Under the pieces are notes generated by a model. The model was given only the letters and a program-made list of their open reading frames with translations, ran no database searches and was not told where the DNA came from. A stretch of 40,668 bases of DNA from Micromonospora endophytica (lineage in GTDB: Bacteria; Actinomycetota; Actinomycetes; Mycobacteriales; Micromonosporaceae), in NCBI RefSeq assembly GCF_003236305.1, contig NZ_POTX01000029.1:1-40668 (forward strand), in the 5' to 3' direction. Positions 1 to 7,518 of this stretch are shown here, one piece after another (position 1 is the first letter of the stretch; each line of letters opens with the position of its first letter). A program made the position numbers and the translations under genes.

Positions 1-4
1 GGGG

Positions 5-35
5 TCGACAGGGGCGCGGGGCGAGGCCATAGACT
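5..35 (+). promoter_or_regulatory. possible promoter of tRNA-Leu
   Basis: A TCGACA box (5-10) and a TAGACT box (30-35) precede the tRNA. The expected transcription start near 42 would lie about 20 nt before the mature tRNA. The 19-bp spacer is longer than usual, so this is a weak call. Nothing else is recognisable in the first 61 bases. Confidence 0.3.
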
Positions 36-61
36 CTCGGGAACCAGATCCTCTGGTGCCA

Positions 62-144
62 GCGGGAGTGGCGTAATGGCAGCCGCGGTAGGTTTAGGTC
101 CTATTGTCCGAAAGGACGTGGGGGTTCGAATCCCCCCTCCCGCA
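62..144 (+). tRNA. tRNA-Leu (anticodon UAG)
   Basis: The cloverleaf folds by eye. The acceptor stem GCGGGAG (62-68) pairs with CTCCCGC (137-143), with discriminator A144. The anticodon stem GTAGG/CCTAT holds the loop TTTAGGT, giving anticodon TAG, which reads CUA and other CUN leucine codons. A long variable arm (GTCC-GAAA-GGAC) marks a class II tRNA, and the T arm is GGGGG-TTCGAAT-CCCCC. The 3' CCA is not encoded, since the sequence after A144 is CCT, so it must be added by a nucleotidyltransferase. No other tRNA was seen in the window. Confidence 0.95.
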
Positions 145-219
145 CCTGTCCCTCTGTCTGCCTGGTCACCTGTCTGCCTGGTCACCATCGCGGGCGGTCC
201 GACGCCCGGGTCGGTGAGG

Positions 220-768
220 ATGAGCGCCGTGAGTCTGCGCTTCGTCCTCGATCCCGAGCTGACCCCCGAGCTGCGCACGGCCATCGTCGCGCTCTGGGTC
301 GACGTGACGAACGCCGGCGGCGCGGTCGGCTTCGTCGCACCGACCACCGCCGAGCAGGTACGCACCATCGCCGACCCGACGCTGGCCGGCATCGCGCACG
401 GCCCGGACCGGCTGCTGCTCGGCTACGACGGGGACCGGCTGGTGGCGATGGCGATCCTCACCGACCCCCGGTTCCACCTGAAGACGCACCTGCGGGTGCT
501 CACCCGGGTGATGGTCCACCCCGACACCCAGGGGCGCGGCGTCGGCGAGGCACTGCTGCGCCAGGCCGAGCGGGTGGCCCGCGACCTGGGGCTGGCCGCG
601 TTGCACCTGACCGTGCGGGACGGCCTGGGGCTGGACCGGTTCTACCGCCGCCTCGGCTACCGCGAGGTGGGCCGCTGGCCTGCCGCGCTTCGGGTCGGCC
701 CCGGCGACGACCGGGACGAGATCCTCATGTGGCTCGACCTCACCGACGACCCCGCGCACCTCAACTGA
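220..768 (+). CDS. GNAT-family N-acetyltransferase
   Basis: A 182-residue protein with the acetyl-CoA binding signature of the GNAT fold: VMVHPDTQGRGVGEALL, in which QGRGVG (104-109) is the pyrophosphate-binding loop. The later FYRRLGY segment is the usual motif B region. GNAT enzymes move an acetyl group from acetyl-CoA to an amine; the substrate here cannot be read from sequence. The open frame extends upstream into the tRNA gene, so the start was placed at ATG 220, where the conserved N-terminal strand begins; GTG 229 is an alternative. No strong ribosome-binding site precedes either. The gene stands alone, downstream of the tRNA and convergent with the expansin gene. Confidence 0.8.
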   Translation: MSAVSLRFVLDPELTPELRTAIVALWVDVTNAGGAVGFVAPTTAEQVRTIADPTLAGIAHGPDRLLLGYDGDRLVAMAILTDPRFHLKTHLRVLTRVMVHPDTQGRGVGEALLRQAERVARDLGLAALHLTVRDGLGLDRFYRRLGYREVGRWPAALRVGPGDDRDEILMWLDLTDDPAHLN

Positions 769-785
769 CCCCGGCAGACACGGGG
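769..785. terminator. small hairpin between convergent genes
   Basis: CCCCG (769-773) pairs with CGGGG (781-785) around a 7-nt loop, in the 27-nt gap between the stop codons of the GNAT gene and the expansin gene. There is no T tract, as is common for actinobacterial terminators. A stem of only 5 bp makes this tentative. Confidence 0.3.
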
Positions 786-795
786 TAGCCGGCCG

Positions 796-1779
796 TCAGG
801 TGTCGCAGCCCCCGGAGGACGCCGCCAGTGAATCGGTCTCCGCCAGCGCCACACCGTCCAACAGGGCGGTCGGCGAAGGCGTGGATGCTGCGGCGGTCGT
901 GGTCGCGGCAGTGGGCGTGGGCGTGACGGTCGCGCTCGCCGTCGGCTTCGGGCTCGCGGTCGGCTTCGGGCTGGCCGAGGAGGGTCGGGACGAAGCGGCA
1001 GGTGCCGCCGTCCCGCCGTACATCCGTACGGTGCTGCGCTGGACCTGGCCCGGCGCCATCCGGATGCCGGTCGCGGTGACCCGGTGTCCGCGGGTGTCGG
1101 TGACCCGGACCTGGTACGGGCCGGGACCGGCACCCGAGTCGATCAGCCAGTAGTTGTACGACTCCCGGCTGGCCGTCCGCCACGCCCCCGAGCTGCCCTG
1201 GCGTACCTCGACCGCACTCAGCGGGTTGCCGTGGCCGGCGACCAGCACGGCGAACCAGTACTGCGACGCGCCTTCCTTGATCCGGAAGGTGAGCGGTCCG
1301 GACAGCGGCGGGTCGACCGCCAGCCGGTAGCTGACCTTGATGATGCCCTGCACCGGGTCGCCGATCCGGGCGAACGCCTCCTTGGACAGGTCGATGTGCC
1401 CGGCGGCGCACTCCGGGCACTGATCCATGATCATCACCCGGACCGAGCCTTTGGGGCCGGTCACGTCGAGATATCCGCCGCAGGCGGCACCGGCGGCGTA
1501 CTCGCTCGGGCCGAGCGCCACGTAGAGCCGGTCGGCAGGCGCGGCCGGGTAGGAGCAGTTCCCGCCCTCGCCCTTCGAGTCGTAGAAGGTTGCCTTGCCC
1601 TGCTGGGTGCTGCCGGCGGCGGGCGGCGCGGCGCAGGCGGGCGCGGCACCCGTGCGGAGCACGAGGGTGAGCCCGAGAACTGTCGCCAGCGCGGCCACGG
1701 CCCCGCCGGCCAGCCAGCGGCTCCGGTGGGAACGCTGGACTGCTGTCCGCGCGGCGGGGCCGTTCGTACCGTCGGTCAC
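796..1779 (-). CDS. secreted bacterial expansin (EXLX/YoaJ type)
   Basis: A 327-residue protein with an N-terminal membrane segment (about 22-42), likely a signal peptide or anchor, followed by the two expansin domains. Domain 1 (about 61-155) is a double-psi barrel. It keeps T64 in GKATFYD, D119 in MDQCPEC and D130 in HIDLSKEAF, matching the active-site Thr and two Asp of Bacillus YoaJ; the YoaJ Tyr of the D-L-Y motif is Cys here. Domain 2 (about 160-245) keeps RIKEG and the aromatic cellulose-binding face (Y174, W175, Y208). A Pro/Ser/Thr-rich tail with SPKPTA repeats follows and ends in GGCDT. Expansins loosen cellulose or wall polysaccharide non-hydrolytically. The start is GTG with no strong Shine-Dalgarno sequence. 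Confidence 0.88.
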   Translation of the reverse strand: MTDGTNGPAARTAVQRSHRSRWLAGGAVAALATVLGLTLVLRTGAAPACAAPPAAGSTQQGKATFYDSKGEGGNCSYPAAPADRLYVALGPSEYAAGAACGGYLDVTGPKGSVRVMIMDQCPECAAGHIDLSKEAFARIGDPVQGIIKVSYRLAVDPPLSGPLTFRIKEGASQYWFAVLVAGHGNPLSAVEVRQGSSGAWRTASRESYNYWLIDSGAGPGPYQVRVTDTRGHRVTATGIRMAPGQVQRSTVRMYGGTAAPAASSRPSSASPKPTASPKPTASATVTPTPTAATTTAAASTPSPTALLDGVALAETDSLAASSGGCDT

Positions 1780-1820
1780 GTGCTCTGATGCTGCCGGATC
1801 ATGGCCATGCCAGACAAGCC

Positions 1821-1838
1821 AGCTAAGCGAAAGCTAAG
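1821..1838 (-). promoter_or_regulatory. 7-bp direct repeat upstream of the expansin gene
   Basis: AGCTAAG occurs twice (1821-1827 and 1832-1838) with an 11-bp period. It lies 42-59 bp upstream of the expansin start and overlaps the stop codon of the MOSC gene. The spacing fits tandem binding by an OmpR/PhoP-type response regulator. A poor promoter match (TTGTCT, then CAGCAT 18 bp later) lies between it and the expansin start. The regulatory role is inferred. Confidence 0.35.
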
Positions 1839-2637
1839 AGAGCGCGATGGCGTCGCCGAGCCGCACCCGGCCCGACTCCAGCGGCAGGAGGTTCAGCCCA
1901 AACAGCAGCTTGCGCCCGATGTTGCGGTGCCGGGCCAGGGCGCGCAACGGCTCCCGGTCGCGTACCCCGGTCTGCTGGTCGATTGTGGTGACCAGGCAGC
2001 GGGCCGACGGACCGGCGGCGCGGAAGGCCACCCCGCCGATGCGCAACGGCCGCCCGACCCAGTCGTCCTCCGCCCAAGCGGGAGCGCCCTCGACCACCAG
2101 GTTGGGCCGGAACCGGGCCATCGGCACCGGCGACGCGCCCGCGTCGAAGATCGCGGCCAGCGACGTGGTGCTGGTCAGCAGCACCGGGTACGCGTCGGCG
2201 AAGCTGACCTGGTCGCCGGGGTCGTACTCCTTGTCCCCGCGCCGGACGTGCCGGGCCGGCTGCGCCAGCCAGACCAGCCGGACCGGTCGCTGCACCACCG
2301 CGCCGAGCCAGGCGTCGGCGCTCGGGCCGGCGGGCAGCGCGTCGACCCGCAGCGGTCGGCGGCGGAAGGTGCGCACCTGCACCGGACTGGCCTCGGCCGG
2401 CTCCGGTACCAGCAGGTCGGGCTGGCCGGCGGCGCGCAGCAGCAGGCCGCCGGTGACCGGCTGGGCGTGCACCCGGACCAGGGCGTTGGTTTCCCGCTGG
2501 GTGATGCCGACGCCGTCGGCGTCGACCACCATCCAGCGTCGGTCGGCGGCCAGGCCCCACGGCGCCACCTCGGCCGCGTCGTGGTCGAGCCCCTGACAAC
2601 CCTTGATCGGGTACGTGTGGATCGCGCTCAGGTACAC
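1834..2637 (-). CDS. MOSC domain protein with MOSC N-terminal barrel
   Basis: A 267-residue protein of the YcbX/mARC-like group. The N-terminal beta barrel begins at once with YLSAIHTYPIKGC (Y9-P-I-K-G), the conserved opening of this family. The C-terminal MOSC domain keeps RFRPN (175-178) and ARCLVTTID, whose Cys214 is the conserved cysteine that ligates molybdenum in mARC-type enzymes. Relatives handle molybdenum cofactor or reduce N-hydroxylated compounds with a ferredoxin partner; no [2Fe-2S] domain is fused here. The start was set at GTG 2637, because a longer frame would run into the upstream methyltransferase. GTG 2637 lies 4 nt after that gene's stop, so the two are probably co-transcribed. 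Confidence 0.8.
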   Translation of the reverse strand: MYLSAIHTYPIKGCQGLDHDAAEVAPWGLAADRRWMVVDADGVGITQRETNALVRVHAQPVTGGLLLRAAGQPDLLVPEPAEASPVQVRTFRRRPLRVDALPAGPSADAWLGAVVQRPVRLVWLAQPARHVRRGDKEYDPGDQVSFADAYPVLLTSTTSLAAIFDAGASPVPMARFRPNLVVEGAPAWAEDDWVGRPLRIGGVAFRAAGPSARCLVTTIDQQTGVRDREPLRALARHRNIGRKLLFGLNLLPLESGRVRLGDAIALS

Positions 2638-2641
2638 CCGG

Positions 2642-3505
2642 TTACCATGCCACGCCGATGCCGTCGCCCGGGTACCAGTGATTGGCCGGGGTCTCCCGGT
2701 AGGCGAGGAAGCGGCGGCCGGTGCCCTCGGCATGCTTGGCCAGCACGTTGGTGTGGGTGACGTTGTCGGTGAGCAGCATCGCCCCCGGGGCCAGCTTCGC
2801 CTCGACCGCCTCGAACTCGCGCCGTTCGTACTTGCCGCTGTGGTCGCTGTCGTGCAGGAACAGGTCGACCGGCCGGTCCAGCGCCTCGATCGACTCGACC
2901 GAGTCGCCGATGACCAGGTCGATCACGTCCGACCAGGGCGCGGTACGGGCCAGGTAGCCGGCCTCCGGATTGATGTCGATGGAGCTGACCCGGCCCGGGT
3001 GCCCCTCGGCGGCGTTGCGCAGCAGGGCGGCGGCAAGCACGCAGCTGCCCAGTCCCTTGTCGACGCCGGTCTCGACGATGTGCCTCGGTTTGCGGGCCCT
3101 GACGATGGCGTACCAGCCGACCCGGCGGGCGTACCGGACCTGCTTGTCGGCCAGGCCACGGCGGGCGGCGGACGCGGTGGCCGAGGTGACGTGCCGCCGC
3201 AACTCGTCGTCGGACTCGATCTCGGCCAGGTACGCCCGGACCTGGGCGACCGGCAGGTCGCAGACGACGCTGACGAACCAGCAGAGGTGACTACGGCTGA
3301 GTTTGGTCAGGTCGTACGTGTAGTTGTGATGCTCCCGCGAGCCGACCAGCCAACGAGCCGAGACGCGCAGCACCTTGGCGTCGTGTCGGGCGACCGTGGC
3401 CAGGCGTTTCGGAAAGGCGGCAACAGGGGCGAGGCGCGTACGGGCCAGCGCCCGACGCAGCTTGACGGCGTCCACGGCGAGGTTGTACCAGACCAAGGGA
3501 AACAT
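2642..3505 (-). CDS. class I SAM-dependent methyltransferase
   Basis: A 287-residue protein. The C-terminal half carries a Rossmann methyltransferase core: HIVETGVDKGLGS (motif I, SAM binding), SSIDINPEAG (motif II, acidic residue for the SAM ribose), then DLFLHDSDHS and GAMLLTDNV. This resembles the Methyltransf_24 / sugar O-methyltransferase group, and the His/Asp-rich DSDHS loop suggests metal-dependent O-methylation. The N-terminal 120 residues are helical and not recognised. It is divergent from the LCP gene, 74 nt away, at the edge of the polysaccharide region, so a sugar substrate is a reasonable guess. The ATG start lacks a clear Shine-Dalgarno sequence. Confidence 0.75.
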   Translation of the reverse strand: MFPLVWYNLAVDAVKLRRALARTRLAPVAAFPKRLATVARHDAKVLRVSARWLVGSREHHNYTYDLTKLSRSHLCWFVSVVCDLPVAQVRAYLAEIESDDELRRHVTSATASAARRGLADKQVRYARRVGWYAIVRARKPRHIVETGVDKGLGSCVLAAALLRNAAEGHPGRVSSIDINPEAGYLARTAPWSDVIDLVIGDSVESIEALDRPVDLFLHDSDHSGKYERREFEAVEAKLAPGAMLLTDNVTHTNVLAKHAEGTGRRFLAYRETPANHWYPGDGIGVAW

Positions 3506-3540
3506 GCGGGTAACAATGTGCCCGAACTGCCCGGTTCCGG

Positions 3541-3577
3541 GGACCCCGCAGCAAACGTGAACTCAGTAGCATCACCG
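3541..3577 (+). promoter_or_regulatory. promoter of the LCP gene, sharing boxes with the glycosyltransferase operon
   Basis: GGACCCCG (3541-3548) and TAGCATCACCG (3567-3577) lie 26 nt apart from first base to first base. The same two boxes at the same spacing precede the glycosyltransferase operon (10939-10975). TAGCAT fits a -10 element ending 7 nt before the ATG at 3580, so the mRNA may be leaderless. The GGACCCCG box is also part of a small palindrome (CGGGGACCCCG, 3538-3548). Confidence 0.55.
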
Positions 3578-3579
3578 CC

Positions 3580-4677
3580 ATGCGCCAACAGCACGGGGAC
3601 GGCGAACCCGACACCATGCTCTTCGACAAACCTCCGGCAGAGCAGGCGGGCAACGACGACCAGCAGGTGTCGGAGCGGGCCACCAGTAACCCGCCGCGTC
3701 GACGCCGGTGGAAGCGGATCGCACTGATCAGCTTCCTGGTGCTGGTGCTCCTGGGCGGTGCCGGCATGGTCGCCGGCGGCCTCTACTACCGCTCGGTCGA
3801 GTCCAGCATCGAACGCGTCGACGCCTTCGAAGGCGTCCCTGAGGAGTCCCGCCCACAGGCCGTGGCGACGGGTGCCATGAACATCATGATCCTGGGCAGT
3901 GACACCCGCGACCCGGACAGCGACTCCGGTTCCCGCACCGACACCATCATCCTGGCCCACCTGCCGAAGGACCGGTCGAGCGCCCAGCTGATCTCGATTC
4001 CCCGGGACACCTGGGTGCCCGTGCCCAAGTCGCCGGAGGGCCGGGGCGGCCGAGACGCAAAGATCAACGCCGCGTACGCGTGGGGCGGCGCGCCGCTGAT
4101 GGTCCAGACGGTCGAGAAGTTCACGGGTGTCCGCATCGACCACGTGGCAATGGTGGACTTCGCCGGCTTCAAGGAGATCGTCGACGCGCTCGGCGGCGTC
4201 GAGATCACCGTCGAGGAGGGCTTCACCTCCCGACACTCGCTCAACCCGGACGGCCGGCGGGAGTTCGTCGCGGGCAAGCAGACCATGGACGGTGCCGCCG
4301 CCCTCGACTACGCCCGGGAACGGTACGCCTTTGCTGACGGCGACTTCACCCGCATCAAGCACCAGCAGCAAGTGATCAAGTCGATCCTGGACACCGCCGC
4401 CTCGGGCGGCACACTGGCCAGTCCCACCAAACTGAACTCTTTCGTCCGGGCCACCGCCGACGCCGTGGCGGTCGACAATTCGATGTCCTTGCTGGACCTC
4501 TCGATGGAGCTACGCCACCTGCGTGGCGGCAACCTGACCTTCCTCACCTGCCCCACCAAGGGCACCGGCACCATCGGCAACGAGAGTGTGGTGTTGGCCG
4601 ACAAGGCCAAGGCCGACAAACTTTTCGACGCGGTCCGCCGGGATGCAGTACCGGACATCCTGAACGCCGTGAAGTAG
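3580..4677 (+). CDS. LytR-CpsA-Psr (LCP) family cell-wall glycopolymer ligase
   Basis: A 365-residue protein with a basic cytoplasmic N-terminus (RRRRWKR), one transmembrane helix (about 47-69) and an extracytoplasmic LCP domain (about 100-270). Family residues are present: ILGSDTR (105-110), RTDTI, ISIPRDTW (R142, D143) and LDYARER. These bind the polyprenyl pyrophosphate and catalysis depends on them. LCP enzymes move a finished glycopolymer from its lipid carrier to peptidoglycan. The position next to a priming sugar transferase and upstream of glycosyltransferases fits the last step of the same route. The start is ATG 3580 with a -10 like box 7 nt before it and no ribosome-binding site. 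Confidence 0.92.
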   Translation: MRQQHGDGEPDTMLFDKPPAEQAGNDDQQVSERATSNPPRRRRWKRIALISFLVLVLLGGAGMVAGGLYYRSVESSIERVDAFEGVPEESRPQAVATGAMNIMILGSDTRDPDSDSGSRTDTIILAHLPKDRSSAQLISIPRDTWVPVPKSPEGRGGRDAKINAAYAWGGAPLMVQTVEKFTGVRIDHVAMVDFAGFKEIVDALGGVEITVEEGFTSRHSLNPDGRREFVAGKQTMDGAAALDYARERYAFADGDFTRIKHQQQVIKSILDTAASGGTLASPTKLNSFVRATADAVAVDNSMSLLDLSMELRHLRGGNLTFLTCPTKGTGTIGNESVVLADKAKADKLFDAVRRDAVPDILNAVK

Positions 4678-4786
4678 CAACTCGAACCGGCTTGCCGACT
4701 GTGGTGGCGGGCCCCGCCCGGCCGTACTCTGCGGTCGCCCCAAGCCATCTCGCGAGGTCATGGGACTTACGGGGGGAGCGCACACC

Positions 4787-6253
4787 ATGACGAGTCAACC
4801 GGCGGCCGGTCATGCCGGATCCCACCTCGGCGGGCTGGTGTCGCAGATGGTGCCGCAGCCGGAATCCCGAGTCACGGCCGGCACGACCGCGGTCCTGCCG
4901 TACGCGAGATCCCGGGCGTCATCCCGAACGCGCTGGGTCCGGGCCTGGATGGTCACGCTGCCCATCGACGTAGCCGCGCTGACCGCGCCGTTGCTGCTGA
5001 CCCAGACGTACTGGCGCGGGATGCTGGCCTACGCCGCGTTGGCAGTGGCCGCCTTCTGGTCCGGCGGGCTCTACCGGCCGCGCCGGCACGTGAGCATTCT
5101 CGACGAGCTGCCGAGTCTCGGTGGTCGCCTGCTGACCTCTGCGGCGGTAGTCGCCATCATCGCGGCACAGCGGCACGCCTCGGTGGAGTACGTCAGCGGG
5201 TTCATGCGCGACGTCGCGCTCTCGGCGGGTCTCGTCATCACCGGGCGGACGGTCAGCCGCGCGCTCGTCGTCTTCGTGCGCAAGCACCGGTGGGTGGAAC
5301 ACAATGCCATCATCATCGGCAGCGGGCCGGTCGGCCTCGAACTGGCCCGGCTGCTGCGCCGCCATCCGCGCTACGGCCTCCGGTTCGTCGGTTGCGTGGA
5401 CACACCGTCACGGCAGGAGACCGTGGCCCTACCGCTCAGCGGCAGCCTCGACGATCTCGAACATCTGGTGCGGCTGCTGGAGTGCGAGGTACTGATCATC
5501 GCCGATCCGGCCTGCGTCGAGTCACACCTCATGGAGGCCCTGATCCGGCCACGCAGCTCCCGCTGCGATCTCTGGGCTGTGCCCGGCCTGTGGGGCTCTC
5601 GCCCGCAGGGCGGCTACCCCGACCACATCGGGGCCATCCCGATTGTCAAGATCGGTGACTTCACCTTCGCCGGTCCGAAGTGGGCCATCAAACGGGCGTC
5701 CGACCTGGTCTTCGCCATGGTCGCGTTGGTGCTGTTGAGCCCGGTGCTGCTGCTCTGCGCCATCGCCACCTTTCTCGAAGGCGGGCAGGCCGTCTTTTTC
5801 CGTCAGGAGCGGGTCGGCCGCGACGGCAAGTCGTTCGAGGTCATCAAGTTCCGAACGATGCGTCCACTGGACGAACAGGAGTCGCAGACCCGGTGGTCCA
5901 TCGCGGACGATCAGCGGGTCGGGCCGATCGGCCGGTTCATGCGCCGCACGTCGCTGGATGAGCTACCGCAGCTGTGGAACATCCTGCGCGGGGAGATGAG
6001 CGTGGTCGGCCCTCGGCCGGAACGGCCACACTTCGTCGAGAAGTTCTCGGCGGAATACCCGAACTACGCCGCTCGGCACCGGGTGCCCGTCGGGCTCACC
6101 GGGCTTGCGCAGGTGAGTGGCTTGCGGGGCGACACCCCGATCTCTGACCGGGCCCGGTTCGACAACTACTACATCGAGAACTGGTCACTCTGGCTGGACA
6201 TCAAGGTCATGCTGCGCACGGTCGCGGAGGTCCTTCGGGGCGGTGGTCGCTGA
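4787..6253 (+). CDS. polyprenyl-phosphate sugar-1-phosphate transferase (initiating transferase)
   Basis: A 488-residue protein of the WbaP/WcaJ/CpsE type. It has four or five N-terminal membrane helices (about 55-160), a Rossmann-like domain (AIIIGSGPVGLELA, about 174-187), one more hydrophobic segment, then the catalytic bacterial sugar-transferase domain (about 300-488). The latter carries KRASDL, FFRQERVGRDG, FEVIKFRTM, RRTSLDELPQL and VGPRPERP. It puts the first sugar phosphate on undecaprenyl phosphate, committing the lipid carrier to a glycopolymer. An in-frame ATG at 4760 is possible, but ATG 4787 has GGGGGAG about 8 nt upstream and was preferred. TACTCT at 4725-4730 could be a -10 box. 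It follows the LCP gene by 109 nt. Confidence 0.92.
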   Translation: MTSQPAAGHAGSHLGGLVSQMVPQPESRVTAGTTAVLPYARSRASSRTRWVRAWMVTLPIDVAALTAPLLLTQTYWRGMLAYAALAVAAFWSGGLYRPRRHVSILDELPSLGGRLLTSAAVVAIIAAQRHASVEYVSGFMRDVALSAGLVITGRTVSRALVVFVRKHRWVEHNAIIIGSGPVGLELARLLRRHPRYGLRFVGCVDTPSRQETVALPLSGSLDDLEHLVRLLECEVLIIADPACVESHLMEALIRPRSSRCDLWAVPGLWGSRPQGGYPDHIGAIPIVKIGDFTFAGPKWAIKRASDLVFAMVALVLLSPVLLLCAIATFLEGGQAVFFRQERVGRDGKSFEVIKFRTMRPLDEQESQTRWSIADDQRVGPIGRFMRRTSLDELPQLWNILRGEMSVVGPRPERPHFVEKFSAEYPNYAARHRVPVGLTGLAQVSGLRGDTPISDRARFDNYYIENWSLWLDIKVMLRTVAEVLRGGGR

Positions 6254-6270
6254 CGACCCGCGCAGCGCCC

Positions 6271-7518
6271 TCAGCCAGTGTTCACCAGCGGCAGCATGCG
6301 CGGCTGGTACCCGTCGAAGTAGCGGCTCGGATCAGCGTGCAGCACCGATCCCAGGACGCTGCCGAAAACGTCGCGGAAGTCCGCCGTGGCCTTGAGGTCG
6401 CCGTGGTCCAGGTCGGTCAGGCTGGGCTGCTCACCGTGGAAGCCACCCCGCACCTGGTGACCAAGAACCAGAACCGGACCGGCTGTACCGTGATCCGTGC
6501 CGTCCGACGCGTTTGCCCGCACCCGGCGGCCGAACTCGCTGTACACGATGACCGTGACCCGGCGACCCGCAGCGGACTGCGCCATCCGATCCGCGAATGC
6601 GGACAGCGCCGTGTCAAGCTGGCGGAGCAGCAGCTCCTGCGTGGACAACTCGTCGGCGTGGGTGTCGAAGCCGCCGAGGCTGACCGAGTAGACCCGGGTG
6701 GGCACGCCGACCTCGACGCAGTGCGCGACCAGGGCGAGTTGGGCGGAGAGGGCGCTCTCGCCACCGGTGCCGGTCGCGGGGACCGGTGGCTCCGGCACCT
6801 CTCTCGGCGACCCGGCCGACCCGGTCATGCCTCCGATGACCCGCTGCAAGGTGAGCAGGTCGGCGTAGGCCGAGGCAGCTCGCGCCTGCATGGCCGGTTC
6901 TCCCGGCTCTGCGATCCCCAATTCCGCCACCAACCCCGGGTCGACCCAGGGCGGCAGGTCCAGTCCCTGGTAGCTGACGCAGGAGCCGATGTGCCGGCGG
7001 CCCACCAGCAACGGCGGAATGACAGGCTCGAAGCTGACCGCCGTGCCTACAGGTGCCGCGGTGTCATCCAGCCAACGGCCGACCCAGCCGGTGGTCACCG
7101 GGCCGTGCGGCACCCCAGTCTGCCAGATGTCCATGGAACGGAAGTGGCTCCGGTCAGGCTGGGGGTATCCGACGCCCAGGACGATCCCCAGCCGCTTGTC
7201 GTCCCACAGCCGCCTCAACCCCGTCAGCGCCGGGTTCAGGCCGAGCGCACCGTCGAGCGGCAGCACCTTCTCCACCGGGTACGCCAGCTGGGGCCGGTTG
7301 GCGTGGTAGGCCGGGTCGGCGTACGGGATGACGGTGTTCAGCCCGTCATTGCCGCCGTAGAGGGTGACCACGACGAGCGTGTCGCCCGGTGGTTCAACGG
7401 CGCGAGCGGCGCTGCCCAACAGCCGGGAGAAGGCCAGCGCACCGCCACCGGCCGCCAACGCGGCCGCACCGGTCACCCCAGAGGCGAGCAGGAAACGACG
7501 TCGGGTGAGGGCGTCCAT
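6271..7518 (-). CDS. DUF1501 protein with Tat signal
   Basis: A 415-residue protein. The N-terminus RRRFLLASGVTGAAALAAG is a twin-arginine signal, so the folded protein is probably exported. The body is DUF1501: LYGGNDGLNTVIPY near the start, PDRSHFRSMDIWQTG in the middle, and VIVYSEFGRRVRAN with DHGTAGPVLVLG near the end. DUF1501 belongs to the alkaline-phosphatase/sulfatase-like superfamily, but no reaction has been firmly shown for it. It almost always pairs with DUF1800, as here: its ATG directly follows the TAG stop of the DUF1800 gene with no gap, so translation is coupled. Lying inside a polysaccharide region, it may act on the exported polymer; that is only inference. Confidence 0.88.
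   Translation of the reverse strand: MDALTRRRFLLASGVTGAAALAAGGGALAFSRLLGSAARAVEPPGDTLVVVTLYGGNDGLNTVIPYADPAYHANRPQLAYPVEKVLPLDGALGLNPALTGLRRLWDDKRLGIVLGVGYPQPDRSHFRSMDIWQTGVPHGPVTTGWVGRWLDDTAAPVGTAVSFEPVIPPLLVGRRHIGSCVSYQGLDLPPWVDPGLVAELGIAEPGEPAMQARAASAYADLLTLQRVIGGMTGSAGSPREVPEPPVPATGTGGESALSAQLALVAHCVEVGVPTRVYSVSLGGFDTHADELSTQELLLRQLDTALSAFADRMAQSAAGRRVTVIVYSEFGRRVRANASDGTDHGTAGPVLVLGHQVRGGFHGEQPSLTDLDHGDLKATADFRDVFGSVLGSVLHADPSRYFDGYQPRMLPLVNTG

Noticed and set aside
76..219. Earlier start for the GNAT gene
   Set aside because: The extension is read from the tRNA-Leu gene and has no GNAT similarity.
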